A DNA stretch of 64,000 nucleotides from Cokeromyces recurvatus (GCF_025118155.1 NW_026251440.1:1-64000), one strand, 5' to 3'; positions 12,786 to 24,732 are shown, counted from the first letter of the stretch. The notes: a model not told the origin generated them from the letters alone. Numbers and translations are program-made.

Positions 12786-12793
12786 TATATAAA
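12786..12793 (+). promoter_or_regulatory. Probable TATA box of the small protein gene
   Basis: TATATAAA lies 53 bp upstream of the ATG at 12846, a normal distance for a TATA box plus a short 5' leader in these fungi. The context is AT-rich, so chance is possible. Confidence 0.4.
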
Positions 12794-12845
12794 CTTAGTT
12801 TCTATTTTATCTAATCTATTTAAAAAACAAACCACAAAGAAGAAG

Positions 12846-13169
12846 ATGTGTAAGCCTCCTCCTTTAGTCATCGATACTACTACAACAAGTCATGATATCG
12901 ATTTATTACATGAAGATACTGTCACACCTCAATTATCTCCTTCTGCTTGCTCTATTGCTTCTTCTATTACGCTTGTTGATGATAATATTGATGATCATTG
13001 TCCTTTTCAATCTAAACGTTCAAAAGTTAAAGAAATGGTTTATTTTTTTGAAACAGTACAACAGCAACAAAAGCAGTCTTACTATAAGCAGTCTACAAAG
13101 ATAGTTATTCAAGACCGTGAATATGAATATAAACCACTTGTCGGTGAATGGAATATAAAAAGAAGATAA
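12846..13169 (+). CDS. Small uncharacterised protein (107 aa)
   Basis: Intron-less open frame of 107 codons that I do not recognise. It is Ser/Thr- and Asp-rich in the first half (residues 10-60), then has a basic stretch KRSKVKEMVYFFETVQQQQK that is likely helical, and a basic end (NIKRR) after KPLVGEW. No signal peptide or membrane segment. Support for being real: TATA-like box at the right distance, clean codon composition compared with the low-complexity flanks, and A-rich sequence right after the stop. Another frame overlaps it (12892-13104) but is merely Leu-rich and unlikely. The pattern of a disordered acidic half plus a short helical basic segment would suit a regulatory adaptor, but that is only a guess. 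Confidence 0.55.
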   Translation: MCKPPPLVIDTTTTSHDIDLLHEDTVTPQLSPSACSIASSITLVDDNIDDHCPFQSKRSKVKEMVYFFETVQQQQKQSYYKQSTKIVIQDREYEYKPLVGEWNIKRR

Positions 13170-13251
13170 ATAATTATAATAATAATAAAAAAAAAAAGAC
13201 ACATATTTTTTTTTTTTGTATACAAAATAAATTTTACTATTCTAATTAATT

Positions 13252-14236
13252 TTAATTAAAAGGACAATAAAGTCCATCTATGGGACGTACTATCATGACT
13301 GAGGACCACAAAAGACCTGAAATATGAATAACTAATATGCTTAATTAATATTTTTATAACAAGCATTCCCCTTTTTTTTTTACCTGCTTGTAACGTAACA
13401 TTTAGAATCGGTAATTCACTCGGCATCTGAGGTCCACATGCATTATACAAGTTTTTAAATGTAGGATCTTCTACGCTGGGAGGTTCATAATTCACTCTGA
13501 ATACAGGTGAAATCACCTCCTCTTGTGCTTTTAATAGAAATGAGCTGGAACTTGACCAAGCAAAAGGAGAATGAGTATCTCGATCCATCAGAACAAACTC
13601 CAACTCTTTTACATAAGTAGGTATCCAATTCACTGTATTATCGAGGGTAAGATTAAGTTTCCAAGAGGCTCTTAACCAAGGTTGTTGACTAGGTCCCCAA
13701 TCGGCTGGATCACCTACGCGTTCTATCTTTTCTCCTGCCTTGTTGAACCGAATCTTAAATGTACGGGGCCAACAAAAGAAGATGAGAAAGCTAATAACGA
13801 GCACAATCAAGATCATCCAGAGATAGAATCGACGACATCTTGGTTCCATTGTACGGTTCCGTGCAAGTCGTTTATGAAACTGATCAGCAACAACCGAGAC
13901 ATGGAGTGAGTTAGGATGGGATCGTTGTTCCTCATTAGCTAGTTCTGATGACACAAACGAGGCTGCATAATGGGGTTGCTCTTCAAGATGAATTTCTGCT
14001 TTACGACGAGATTGTGTGAGATCAAGAGCATGATTCGAATAAGGCAAATAAGAATGTGTTCTCCCTGGTTCGGGTTGAAATATAGCTTGTGTAGTTAATT
14101 TTAAAGAACTTTCTATCACAATTGGAAAAAAAAATTAGGATAGGGATTTAAAATAAAAAAAAAAATGCGTACCTTTTCTTTTCGTTCTATATGGATCTAC
14201 TTCTTCTACAGTTGAATAAATAGATAATGGGCGCAT
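13252..14236 (-). CDS. Single-pass membrane protein with LEA2-like extracellular domain
   Basis: Three exons: 14236-14173, 14112-13384, 13316-13252, phases closing to about 285 aa. Residues ~1-100 are a hydrophilic cytosolic part. A basic patch (EPRCRRF) precedes the TM segment LWMILIVLVISFLIFFCWP at ~112-130. The TM is followed by PRTFKIRF, a pattern shared by fungal proteins with an LEA_2/LEA14-like beta-sandwich outside the membrane. The remaining ~150 residues contain NLTL and NVTL glycosylation sequons, consistent with an extracytosolic domain. The C-terminus is short (VRPIDGLYCPFN). Family assignment rests on topology and the WPRTxxIxF junction only; precise function unknown, possibly vacuolar or cell-surface. 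Confidence 0.7.
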
Positions 14237-14396
14237 TAGAAGAAAGGAAGAAAAAAAAAAAAAGAGAAAGAGAGAAAATAAAAAAAAGAAAGATAATGAT
14301 AATAATAAGAAGCGAATAGGGTCGTACTTTCTCCTTTAACAAACTCCTTTAAAGGAGCTATATTTATTTATATAAAAAGAAAAAAAATAAATATTT

Positions 14397-15804
14397 TTAA
14401 TTCTTTGGTCGAGGTTTGATTTCTACATCTTTTACAGCATGTAACATGAGTTTATTTACTTGACCTTCAGTAGCCTGAAATTTATAGCCCTATATAGATA
14501 ATAAGTATTAATATGTAGATACATATATGCTTTACAAGATTTACTTTAAATTTCTTACTTTTGTCCAATCATAACTGGCTGCATAGGCAAAGATATTGCC
14601 CGTTCGATTAAATGCAGTACAAGAAATGGTTCCTGTTGATTTTGGTAACGTTTTTAAGCGTTGTTTTGAATCTTTATCCCAAAAACTGATCGTTCCATCT
14701 GCTCCTGCCGTTGAAAATGTACCATACGTTGGATGAAATGAAATATCATTCACTGCGTATACATTCTTTGTTTCATCACGATGACACTTGAAAGAGAAAG
14801 ATTTACTATGTATTCCAGTTAGTTGTATAGAAAATTTGCTTTGCTGCTTTTTTTTTTTCTCGATTTACCTGAGATCTTTTTCCTCTATATATTGAATGCC
14901 TACACGTCCCTCAATGGAACTAATTGCATATCCACTTCCATCAATAAAACAAGCTACAGAACGTGTCTGCCACTTGAGGGGACTTAAGGCTTGCTTAAAG
15001 ATGGTAGTAGGATTATTTGTATTCACGATAATGACATGTCGATCTGCAGTGCCGGCGACTAATAAATTAGCTTTAGTGTCCATTGAATAACAACGTTCGG
15101 GTAATTGAAGTGTGCCAATAGGTGTTGGGCTTCGTAAGTCCCAATATTTTAAGGTTTTATCCCAACTGCCAGTAACTAAGATATTAGGTTGGTTATCGAG
15201 AAATTTGACACATTTGATAGGTTCATCATGTGCTGCAACTTGAACTGTTTGACCAGTCGCGAGATTATACATACGAGCTGCTTTATCTGTGCCACCTGAC
15301 ACAACTGAAGTACCATCCTACAGATATAGTTTTAAATAAGAAAATAATATAATAAAAAAAAATAAAAATAAATAATAAAAAAAAAAAATAAATAAATAAA
15401 AATAAAATAAAAAAGGAGCGGAAAGGATATCATAAAATAACTTACTTTTGACCAATCGACAGATAGAACAGGGCCTTCATGGCTATAAGAGGCTTTTGGA
15501 ATGGTATTACCTGTTGGCTGAACTTCATAAAGACGAACCTAACTCAAAATAATTAAAGTTGATTTCCAAGTATTATCTCTAGTTCAATTCTTTTTTTTTT
15601 ACCATACTGTCCCAAGAGGAAACTGCTAAAATATCTGTTTGTGAGGAAAATGCAAGGCTCGAAATACCATCTGATGGAGGTGAAGCAACCTAAACCAAAA
15701 ATTAGAATTAGAATTGATGAAGTTAATTGACTAATGTATTTATTTATTTAAAATAAAATAAAATAGAATAAAATAAAATGTACCTCAAAATCGGGTGCTT
15801 CCAT
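14397..15804 (-). CDS. RAE1: mRNA export WD40 protein Rae1/Gle2
   Basis: Six exons: 15804-15784, 15689-15603, 15538-15446, 15317-14869, 14805-14559, 14489-14397, about 329 aa. A seven-bladed propeller of the Rae1/Gle2 family that docks on the Nup98 GLEBS motif and helps mRNA export and the spindle checkpoint. Diagnostic stretches: VRLYEVQP, GGTDKAARMYNLATGQ, SWDKTLKYWDLR, FKCHRDETKNVYAVNDI, FHPTYGTFSTAGADG and the final AYAASYDW. The acceptor of intron 4 was chosen at 14806 because it restores SFSFKCHR, matching the conserved FxFKCHR of the family; a nearer AG breaks the frame. The first exon codes for only seven residues (MEAPDFE). It is head-to-head with the Cbf5 gene. Confidence 0.95.
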
Positions 15805-17075
15805 ATTTATTATTAAAAGTGGGGAAAGTAAATAACAAAAGGTGGTGGTTGGTTTAAATCACACACGACGTAAAAAAAAATTAATAAGGCTGACAAGTGT
15901 TTTAAATTATTATTTTATTTTATTTTATTTTTTTTGGTTATGCACACCCCTATTCATTCTGCGTAGAAATCATGATCCGACCTTAAGATTAAAAGAATTT
16001 ATTTATTAAAAACGACCAATGAGCACACAGGACTTTTTTCATGCTGCATTTCCCTGGCTAATTCCAAAAATAAAATGAATAAATAATGAGCATTACTTTT
16101 CTTATATTAATCTGACTCCCTTCTAGTTAATTAATATAATTAATATGTGCCAAGTAATGATAAGAATCGTTAAATATATCACAAAACACGACATATTTTT
16201 TTTTAGATATAAAATGTGCCGATTGTCATTATATAAAGAAGTTTTGCAAAGGTTCATTATTATTTTAAACTATTGCTTTGTTGTTGCTTTAGCCTCCCTG
16301 CGCAAAAAAACAGATGCTAGATCAGTACTGTTATAATGAACATCAATAGTATCATTATTACCGAATAGTTTGAAAATAAAAATAATAGCTTCTTGATTGG
16401 AATGTTCACTTGTAGTTATTATTTAAAACTAAAGGCAATGTAGAGATATCTCTCTTAAGAAGTTTAGAGTAAATAGTCAGGTTTGTGATATCATATAAGG
16501 GTCATTAGGTCTTGATCATATAACTCCACCAACTTCATTTTAAGAAAGAATATTGTTGATTAAAAAGGGTTATTACAAATTAAAGACTTAATGTATAATC
16601 GCTAAAGTATCTTCTGATACTGTGTAGGTACCTTTTTTTTGGTATTATAGTCTCGTAAATAATATACTAGATCTTTATTAAAAGATAAGAAGCCATTTAT
16701 TTTGTTTTTTTTTTTCCATTACCAAGTATATCAAATACAAACAAGTAAATTACAATAGAATTGTTGTTCTTAACTTCATAAAATACTTTACAACTAAACC
16801 AAAGTTGTACTATGTAGTATTCGATTGTTATATGGAGAATTGTTTACTGGGAGTATTTGGTCAAGTAGAGTAATTCAAATAGAAAAGATAACACACACTT
16901 CTTTATGCTACTAGAGAAGCAATATTTCCTTTTTTAACTATACCAGTCACATCGTGGCTTTTTTAGCCTTAGGTAGTCTGTGCTAAGTTTCAAGTTCTGT
17001 CTGTCAAATTTTTTTTTTTTTTTTTTAATATCTCAAAACTTCTTATTTATTTTATTTTATTTTTTTGCAACTACA
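15805..17075. other. Intergenic region between Rae1 and Cbf5 genes
   Basis: About 1.27 kb shared by two divergent nuclear RNA-related genes. It has a T-rich stretch right before the Cbf5 start (17009-17065) and no open frame with family similarity; a 63-codon frame near 16145 looks like noise. Confidence 0.6.
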
Positions 17076-18842
17076 ATGGCTGATAATACAGTTATTAAAC
17101 CCACTGCTACTGCTCCTGCCATTGACACTTCCAACTGGCCACTTCTCTTGAAGGTAACGACATTATATTGTTTTGATGAGTTTTGGAGACTAATTTTTAT
17201 AATAGAATTATGATCAATTAAATGTTCGTACTGGTCATTATACACCCATCCCTAGCGGTTGTTCACCTTTGAAGCGTCCACTTGATGATTATGTTCGCTA
17301 TGGTGTTATCAATCTCGATAAGGTAATTAAAACATTACATTTAATAAAATGATCAGTTGATTAATCTTTTTATTTTTTATTTTTATTAATTTATTTATTT
17401 TATTTTATTTTATTTTTTGTGAATTCTTTATAGCCTGCTAATCCTTCTTCTCATGAAGTTGTCGCCTGGATTAAGCGTATCCTTCGTGTTGAAAAGACAG
17501 GCCACAGTGGTACTTTGGATCCTAAGGTTACTGGTGGTTTGATTGTTTGTATTGATAGAGCTACTCGTTTGGTCAAATCACAACAAGGTGCTGGTAAGGA
17601 ATACGTCTGCATCCTCAGACTTCATGATTCTATTGAAAGTGAAAAGAAATTATCTCAAGTAAGTAAGAATATGATTATTATTTTTTTTATAAAGGAAAGC
17701 AAACAAAATTAATCATGATCATGATAGGCTATTGAAACTTTGACCGGTGCTCTCTTCCAACGTCCTCCTCTCATTTCTGCTGTCAAACGTCAATTGCGTG
17801 TTCGTACAATTCATGAAAGTAAATTACTTGAATTTGACAATGATCGTCATCTTGCCGTCTTTTGGGCTTCTTGTGAAGCTGGTACCTATATGCGTACTCT
17901 TTGTGTTCACTTGGGTCTTTTACTCGGTGTAGGTGGACACATGCAAGAACTTCGTCGTGTTCGCTCTGGTACTACTTCAGAAAATGTAAGTATTCATCCA
18001 AAAATGGAGAGATAATATAAACAAAAGCAGTTTATTTATTTATTTATATAATATATTAGGATGATATCGTTACTATGCATGATGTTTTGGATGCACAATG
18101 GTTATATGACAATACAAAGGATGAAAGTTATCTTCGTCGTGTTATTCGTCCTTTGGAATCCCTCTTGACCAACTATAAGCGTGTTGTTGTAAAAGATAGT
18201 GCTGTGAATGCTATCTGTTATGGTGCTAAACTCATGTTGCCTGGTCTCTTGCGTTTCGAAAGTGGTATTGAAGTAAATGATGAGATTGTATTGATGACTA
18301 CAAAGGGTGAAGCTATTGCTTTGGCCTATGCACAAATGACAACAGCTGTCATGGCTACCTGTGATCACGGTGTTGTTGCCAAGGTGAAGCGTGTTATCAT
18401 GGAACGTGATACTTATCCTCGTCGATGGGGTATGGGTCCCGTTGCATTGGCCAAGAAGAAGCTCAAGACTGAAGGTAAACTTGATAAATATGGCCGTATT
18501 ACGGATGAAACACCTGAAAGTTGGAAGAATGTTTATGTTGATTATTCAAATAATCCTGATGGTAAGGAACCTGCTCCTGTCTTTGGTACCTCATCTGAAC
18601 AAGTTGCTGCTGCTGCTGGTCTTAAGCCAAAGATTACTGTTCTTGATGTAGCTATGAAGGACGCTACTGAGGCTACTACTGCTGCTACTACCACTACTAC
18701 TACTGCAGGTGTTAAGCGTCCTGCTGAAGATTCTGTAGAAGAATCTGAAAGCAAGAAGGCCAAGAAGGAAAAGAAGGAAAAGAAAGAAAAGAAAGAGAAA
18801 AAAGAAAAGAAGGAAAAGAAAGAAAAGAAGAATAAAGATTAA
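17076..18842 (+). CDS. CBF5: H/ACA snoRNP pseudouridine synthase Cbf5 (dyskerin)
   Basis: Five exons: 17076-17153, 17206-17322, 17434-17658, 17728-17985, 18060-18842, about 486 aa. Cbf5 is the catalytic subunit of H/ACA snoRNPs that converts uridines to pseudouridine in rRNA and snRNA. The dyskerin-like N-terminal segment is followed by the TruB catalytic domain with [16 protein letters not shown], where the Asp of TLDP is the nucleophile. [17 protein letters not shown] and [15 protein letters not shown] are classic TruB motifs. The PUA domain follows (~290-370; [27 protein letters not shown]). The tail is a Lys/Glu repeat ([10 protein letters not shown]), the expected nucleolar-localisation tail. 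A Thr/Ala-rich spacer precedes it. Introns are short (52-111 nt). Confidence 0.97.
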
Positions 18843-20221
18843 GAAGGTCAATTTAGAAGAGGGAAAGAAAAGAAAAAAAAAACAACAAACAAACCTGATT
18901 TTTTTAATTATGTAATATGACATTTTGTACACAATTTCCTTTTTTTTTTTTTTTTGCAAAATAAATAATAGCTATAACATTTGATTACGTCAATTATGTA
19001 TAAAGACAAACTCTTTATGTTGACTAAAATAGATGGCATATCTTGAAAGAGCCTCTTTTTTTTTTTTAATTGGTTTATTATGCTTTACAACCTACATTCC
19101 TGTTCAAATTGAGTCAACTCCATCAGTAGTTTGTATGCTTAATCTTATTATTTTGCAGATGAATAGAATATATGAATACTTGTATGTATCCTGTGTACAA
19201 ATAAAATAAAATAAAACAACGATTGCTGTCACAGTGAAGATTCTTATTATATATTCAACATCATCAATAGTATATTGAACGTTATCATCCATTTGGATTA
19301 ATACTTTAATGGTCACGATAACAGTTATAGATAAATCAAGTAAAAATCCTTAAAATCGTTTCTTTTAGATCACTACTTGGTCAAGTAAATATATAAATAT
19401 ATATATGTACTATTACTTTCATTGTCATTTTATATATATATTTTTTTGTAGGAGAACGAACGATCTAAAAAATCTACATGACTAGAAATTCACTAGTTAA
19501 TTATCAACTCTGTGAATTAATTGAACGTTCAATTAACCAACTATAAAGAATGAGTGTAAATTCAAATATGTAGCTCATAATGATGCTACAAATGAGATTT
19601 CTATTTTCTTAGACTAGACATAGGATGCGTATGTTAAGAGGATGAACTTATTGTGTAGTATTGATATCAGGTATTTTCAATGAGATTTTATAATCTTTCA
19701 ACAAATGATGACTATCAAGCTTCACATCCTTCCGTCTTTTAGAAAAAAAAATGTTGTTGTTGCAGCTGCTGCGAGTACTTCATTCCTTAAGATTAGTAAA
19801 AAAAAAAAAAAAAAAAGAGAGATTTTGTTCCAGTTTACATACAACAAACTTTTGATTGTATGTGACACTCTAATTTTTGCTGGTAAATTATTTATTTATT
19901 TCTTTCTTTCAAAAATCAATATGATTGTTTAGATCGAGCTTCTTATTTTGGATAACAGACGGACATATAAAATGAATATTTCCTTTAAAAGAAAGATTCT
20001 TATCTTCATTAAAAAGCTTAAAATTGAAACTTCCATATTTGTATATATTATACGGTTCTGCTTATTTATGAAGCATGCAAAACTTTATTTAATATTTTAC
20101 AAGTACTCTTTCTCGAAAGTATTTACATAAAGATCCTCTTTGATGAAGACAAGGAAGAAGAAAATAAACTAAAGGTGGCAATTATGTATAGATCATAAAA
20201 GTCTGCTGAGTTGGCCCCTTT
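18843..20221. other. Intergenic, AT-rich
   Basis: The first 120 bp probably hold the 3' UTR of the Cbf5 gene. The remainder, to 20221, has scattered T and A runs and only short open frames without family features. I see no gene or structured RNA in it. Confidence 0.6.
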
Positions 20222-20760
20222 TACAGTCGATGAAACTAGTTTGGGTCAATAAAATAAGAATATGCGAAAATGGGACAAAGTGGAAAAAAAATTAAATTGA
20301 GACACAATGTTAGTTTCAATAAAAGTTATTTTAAATGTTCCGCTCACCTTTTTCGTATATTTGCCAAATTCCTCTAAAAACCAAATTAAAAAAGACTGAT
20401 GTTTTAGCATTTCCTTTTTTTTTACAGTAAATTTGGCAGATATACGAACAAACGCTCGTATATTAGACACGCACCCCCAAGCCTGGCCCCTTCCATCCAT
20501 CCAAATGAACTCTTGACACGCTCACATAGTTTTTCTTGTTTGTATATATGCATAACCGCCTTCAGATGCCCCAAATCTATTGAAGATCTACTCTCTTATC
20601 TCTTGAATCTCCTATTACCATCAACATTCCTTACTAAGAAAGTGAGAAAATCAATTGATACCTGGCTCATACGCTGGCCTTCTATATGTGCAATTCTGCT
20701 TGGAGATGGACTATCTAGCTCTTTCAACACAATACCAATTTTCTGATAGTTAATTATCAT
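20222..20760. mobile_element. Decayed DNA-transposon fragment with Tc1/mariner-like end
   Basis: At 20222 the sequence TACAGTCGATGAAACTAGTT begins a stretch that matches, with a few changes, the outer end of the inverted repeat at 24733 (TACAGTCGAAGAAACTAGGT). The GGGTCAATAAAATAAG that follows also resembles it. Further in, an inverted repeat pair is visible: CGTATATTTGCCAAATT near 20355 and AATTTGGCAGATATACG near 20434. From 20760 down to 20422 the minus strand is open for about 113 codons with one internal TAA, reading e.g. SSFGWMEGARLGGACLIYER; I do not recognise the protein. No matching right-hand end was found, so this is a truncated or composite relic. Confidence 0.5.
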
Positions 20761-20968
20761 CACTTATACATACACTTTAACATTTTCCCCTTTATATCCC
20801 AAAAGGGGTTTTCTTTTCTTTTTTTTTTTTCCCTAGCAATCTGCTCAGGGCAAAACAGTATATAAATGCGATGTGCTTATTGGTAATTCAGTTTGAAGAT
20901 TCGCTGATTTAAAATTTAATAGACTACAAAATAAAAATAATCCTCAGACATTCGGGGCCCTTATAACA

Positions 20969-21000
<32 letters not shown>

Positions 21001-21002
21001 CG
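20761..21002. other. Promoter region of the Pet127 gene
   Basis: About 240 bp with T-rich runs (20818-20832) and a T27 tract (20970-20996) ending only 6 bp before the Pet127 ATG, similar to T tracts seen just ahead of other start codons in the window. Confidence 0.45.
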
Positions 21003-23293
21003 ATGCTTAGTTTAAGTCATCAGGTAATTAGAAAATATGAATCTATCCCTTCATTATTTCAAACAATACGTTGCTGCTCAACTGAATCGTCACCTATTAT
21101 AAAAAAAGAAGCTGCTGAAGTTTTCTTTGACCGTTGTATCAAAGGTTGTGAGAAACAAGTAGTAAAAAAAAAGCATATCTCGCTTTCAAAACGTTTAAAG
21201 AAAATAGGTTTAAAACCTGTTTGGCAAGAGTTATCAAAAGACGTGGAGTATACTCGTAAATATGTGTCAATTTGAATGAAAAGTGCTTGATCTGATTTTG
21301 ATTTTGATTTTGATTTTTTTTTTTTTGATTTTTTTTTTGTCCATTTAGGCGTTGAACCACCTTCAAAAGTGCCTGTGGCAACTCTTGCTCATGGTTTAGA
21401 TAGAGTATTATTCAAGTAAGTAACTATGTATGTTATTACTGTATATGAATATATCTTAATTATAATTATATAGTCCGGGAGTTCATTATTTAAAAGATCC
21501 TAGAACAAATCACTATAATTTTACACCCTTTTTAGAGAATATTACACAACCTAAAAATTTTGATTTTGAAACTATTAAACCCTATATTACTTCCTCAAAA
21601 GATGAGGTAAAAAAGTATCATGATTGAATATTAGCTACTACCTATCGTGACTCATTTTATTTTTTTATTTTTCCCCTTTAGAGCCTGATAGAGTTAGCAA
21701 AATCATTGAATAAATCTTATGTAGGCTCAACATCTTCAGTATCAGCCATTTTGTCTCAGTTTTATTTTTTAATGTGCAACTTTAAACAAATAAATGCATC
21801 ATGTTTCTCCAATGCTTTTAGAAGAGAGGTAAAATTATCAAGTAGTTTATTTATTATACATATTATTTATATGCTAACAAAAGATTGCAAAAAAAAAAAT
21901 TAAAAGCCAAAAAAATTTACAAGGGGTATAAGGATGCCTGTGTCTATTTATTTGAGATGGAATGATGGTGTGTATGGAATAGATTTAGATAAAGCATATG
22001 ACTTGGAAGAAACAGTATTATCCTTGATGGTATGTCATATAATAATATACGATATAATACTAAATAATATATCTATAATAGGGTAAATCATTAGAAAAGG
22101 CATTAACACTCGAACCGAATGAATATGAACGATATCTTAAAGATGCTTCATCGAAAATTACTGAAGAAGAGAGAAATAAACCTGAATCATATGCTTATGG
22201 AGAGGTAAGAATAGAAGCAATATGTATTTATATATACATACATGTAAAGCTTACTGATAATATGCCAAAAAAAAAGTTTGGCGGTCTATTATTGAGATCA
22301 CAATTGGATTGTCATGATTCTCGTTTACCTAGATCCACCTTTGATTTAAAGACAAGAGCTGCAATACCTATTCGATTAGATGTCCAAAATTATACTGTAA
22401 GATATAGATATATATCAATATAATTATATGCATTGCATACATTAGATAGAAAAGGGTGCCCTTTAACTAACTATATTATGTATAGGATTATGCAGGATAT
22501 ACTTTAAGACGATCTCATGGGCTTTATGAATCATTTGAACGGGAATATTACGATATGACAAGATCTGCTTTTTTAAAATACAAGTAAATATACTATATAA
22601 TCTATTTTAACTTTTCTCTATCTCTCTCTAAAACAAAAACATGATGTCTATAGCTTTCAGGTTAGAATTGGGCATATGGATGGTATCTTAGTGGCATATC
22701 ATAACACACAAAAAATATTTGGATTTCAATATATTTCTAGAGAAGAAATGGATACACGATTGTTTGGATCTTCTAAAATAGGAAATCAGGTATTTCGTAA
22801 CTCTTTAAACATGTTTGAATTTGTTCTGAACAAAGCAACAGAGAAATATCCTAAACAAACATTAAGAATCTCGTTTGATACTCGACAAAATAAAAATGAA
22901 ACAGAATCTATGACATATATCTATGTAGAAGCAGTCCCCGATTCACAGAATAAAGAAGAAGATTCGACAGACGAGTTCTTTCAAATGGGAGAAGAAAATC
23001 GTATGTATGAGCCTTATAAAGAAATAACCATGTACGAATTACTCGCAGACTCCCATATAAATGGTAAACCTGCACAAGGTTCTTTTAATTTCAAGCTACC
23101 TTATGATTGGAATCTTCGTATCTGTCTTAGAGAAATATGTGAAAACGATGATGAGGGGAAAAGAAACAGATTTAGAGCAATGCGTAAAACTCAAGCAGGT
23201 GTTCGTCTAGCAAAAGCAAGCCGTCCAAATCCAATACTTCTTAGACTTAAAAAAATAAGTGAAACCTTTTTACGAGGAAAAAATAAAGAATAA
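21003..23293 (+). CDS. PET127: Pet127-like mitochondrial RNA-processing protein
   Basis: Nine exons: 21003-21255, 21349-21415, 21474-21606, 21682-21828, 21907-22029, 22082-22204, 22277-22396, 22486-22583, 22654-23293; all phases close, about 567 aa. Pet127 is an inner-membrane-associated mitochondrial protein required for 5' processing and turnover of mitochondrial RNA in yeast. The first ~30 residues are basic and Ser-rich (MLSLSHQVIRKYESIP...), a likely presequence. The family core is clear: LAHGLDRVLFNPGVHYLKDPR, LSQFYFL, FGGLLLRSQLDCHDSRLP, TFDLKTRAAIPIRLDV and FQVRIGHMDGILVAYHNT. In other genomes this core has been noted as resembling PD-(D/E)xK nucleases; E/D and K residues in FDLKTRA fit that, though activity is not proven. 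Exon 5 uses an A-rich acceptor (TTAAAAG). Confidence 0.9.
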
Positions 23294-23358
23294 GTCTTTA
23301 TTTATTTATTATTATCTCTCTCTTTTTTTTTTTTATTATATTATTATTATTATTATTA

Positions 23359-24258
23359 TTATTTGAGACATTCTAGAGTATGTATGGGTTTATGTGCTTT
23401 AAGACATTGAAGACTACAATAAGATTGTACTTTACATTTGGAGCAGACTGGCATACCTTTCTTTTCAACACCACAGTTAGAACAAGTGGTAGACAAGGAC
23501 ATGAATGAAGAAAAGGAAGATGTTCGAGAAGGTAGTTTAGGACGTTTATGAGTTGTTGTTAAATACTTGAGGGCCATCTGTTGAAGTCTCTGAGTGGATG
23601 TATCGATATGAGTAGGTGGTGGATGTACAGATATACATTTATGACAATAATAAATAAATTTGTCATCGTTATAGTAAAGAACAGCTCGACCATAATAAAT
23701 AGATATTCGAATGGCACGACCATAAGCCTCATAGATGGAGGGACATGATGATGACGATGATGATGATGATGCTATACGTTCTTCTATACTATAGAGAGAA
23801 GAGAAAGGGATCACTCTATCTACCTCTACACTTGCATCTTTAATCAATTTGCCCAATTGGCATAACTCCTTGAGTAAATGTGGAAGCCATGATGTCTGTC
23901 TTAACCTATGAGCTTGAATAAGTTCAATCGAGCCTTGAACAGTGGATAACAAACGGGTATTACAAGCCATCATAATTTGCTTTTGATAAGTAGTTGTTGA
24001 ACGAATGTAATTCAAATATTCTCTTGCTAGAGTATTGCATTGTTTATCACAACAATTGGTGAATTCAGTGGCAGTAACAGCAGCAGCAGTAACAGCAGTA
24101 GCAGTAATAGCAGTAGCAGTAATAGCAGTGGTAGCAACAACTTGTTGAGTAACAGAAGGATGTTTGGTAATAGATTGTTTTTCTTCAGGAATAATCTCTA
24201 CTCGATAAGGCTTTTCATTCTCAATAGACAATGAAGATAATAAAAAGGTAGTAGACAT
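23359..24258 (-). CDS. MYND-type zinc finger protein
   Basis: A single-exon gene of 299 aa. The C-terminal 40 residues form a complete MYND finger: CSNCGVEKKGMPVCSKCK, then YCSLQCLKAHKPIHTLEC, with all expected Cys/His ligands (C-x2-C...C-x2-C...C-x3-C...H-x3-C). MYND fingers bind proline-rich peptides. The N-terminal region has an Ala/Thr repeat (TAITATAITATAV; residues ~43-65) encoded by a GTAGCA-like microsatellite, so its length may vary. The middle part is helical and carries a Ser run (~168-176). There is no SET domain, so it is not an Smyd methyltransferase. It is tail-to-tail with the Pet127 gene, 65 bp apart. Confidence 0.85.
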   Translation of the reverse strand: MSTTFLLSSLSIENEKPYRVEIIPEEKQSITKHPSVTQQVVATTAITATAITATAVTAAAVTATEFTNCCDKQCNTLAREYLNYIRSTTTYQKQIMMACNTRLLSTVQGSIELIQAHRLRQTSWLPHLLKELCQLGKLIKDASVEVDRVIPFSSLYSIEERIASSSSSSSSCPSIYEAYGRAIRISIYYGRAVLYYNDDKFIYYCHKCISVHPPPTHIDTSTQRLQQMALKYLTTTHKRPKLPSRTSSFSSFMSLSTTCSNCGVEKKGMPVCSKCKVQSYCSLQCLKAHKPIHTLECLK

Positions 24259-24276
24259 ATTTTATTTTATTTTATT

Positions 24277-24319
<43 letters not shown>

Positions 24320-24732
24320 TTTCAAAAAAAAAAAAAAAAAAAAGAATAATAATAATAATAACAATAATAATAAAAAGAATGTTAAATAAGAATAAAATAA
24401 ATACACAGCTTATTTATTTATTTTGATAAATATTTAGTAAGTATAAAACCTGAAATTGTTTTGTAGCATTTTAGAGTTTTATAAGACTAAATTTATACTT
24501 TATTTCCGCACAAAAGGTATACCCTTTTTTTTTTCAGGAATTATCAAGAATGAGGGAGGGAAGACAACGTTGTATTGTAAACTGCTTCTTTTTTTTCTTA
24601 GATCTCTCTTTTCTTTATTATAAAGTTTTTTTTTTATCAAAATCATCTAGTATTTGATATATAGCTAAAAATCTATTTTGCATAAAAAAATGACTTCAGA
24701 TGTGGTGCACGAAGCCATTATGTATCCTCTTC
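24259..24732. repeat. (TTTTA/TTTA)n and A-rich tract upstream of the MYND gene
   Basis: Immediately upstream of the MYND start codon lies a TTTTA then TTTA tandem repeat (24260-24322), an A21 tract and AATAAT repeats up to about 24380. The rest to 24732 is plain AT-rich sequence up to the left end of the transposon. Confidence 0.8.

Noticed and set aside
14541..14790. Nearest AG (14787) as acceptor of Rae1 intron 4
   Set aside because: It breaks the reading frame; the AG 18 bp upstream restores the conserved FKCHR segment.
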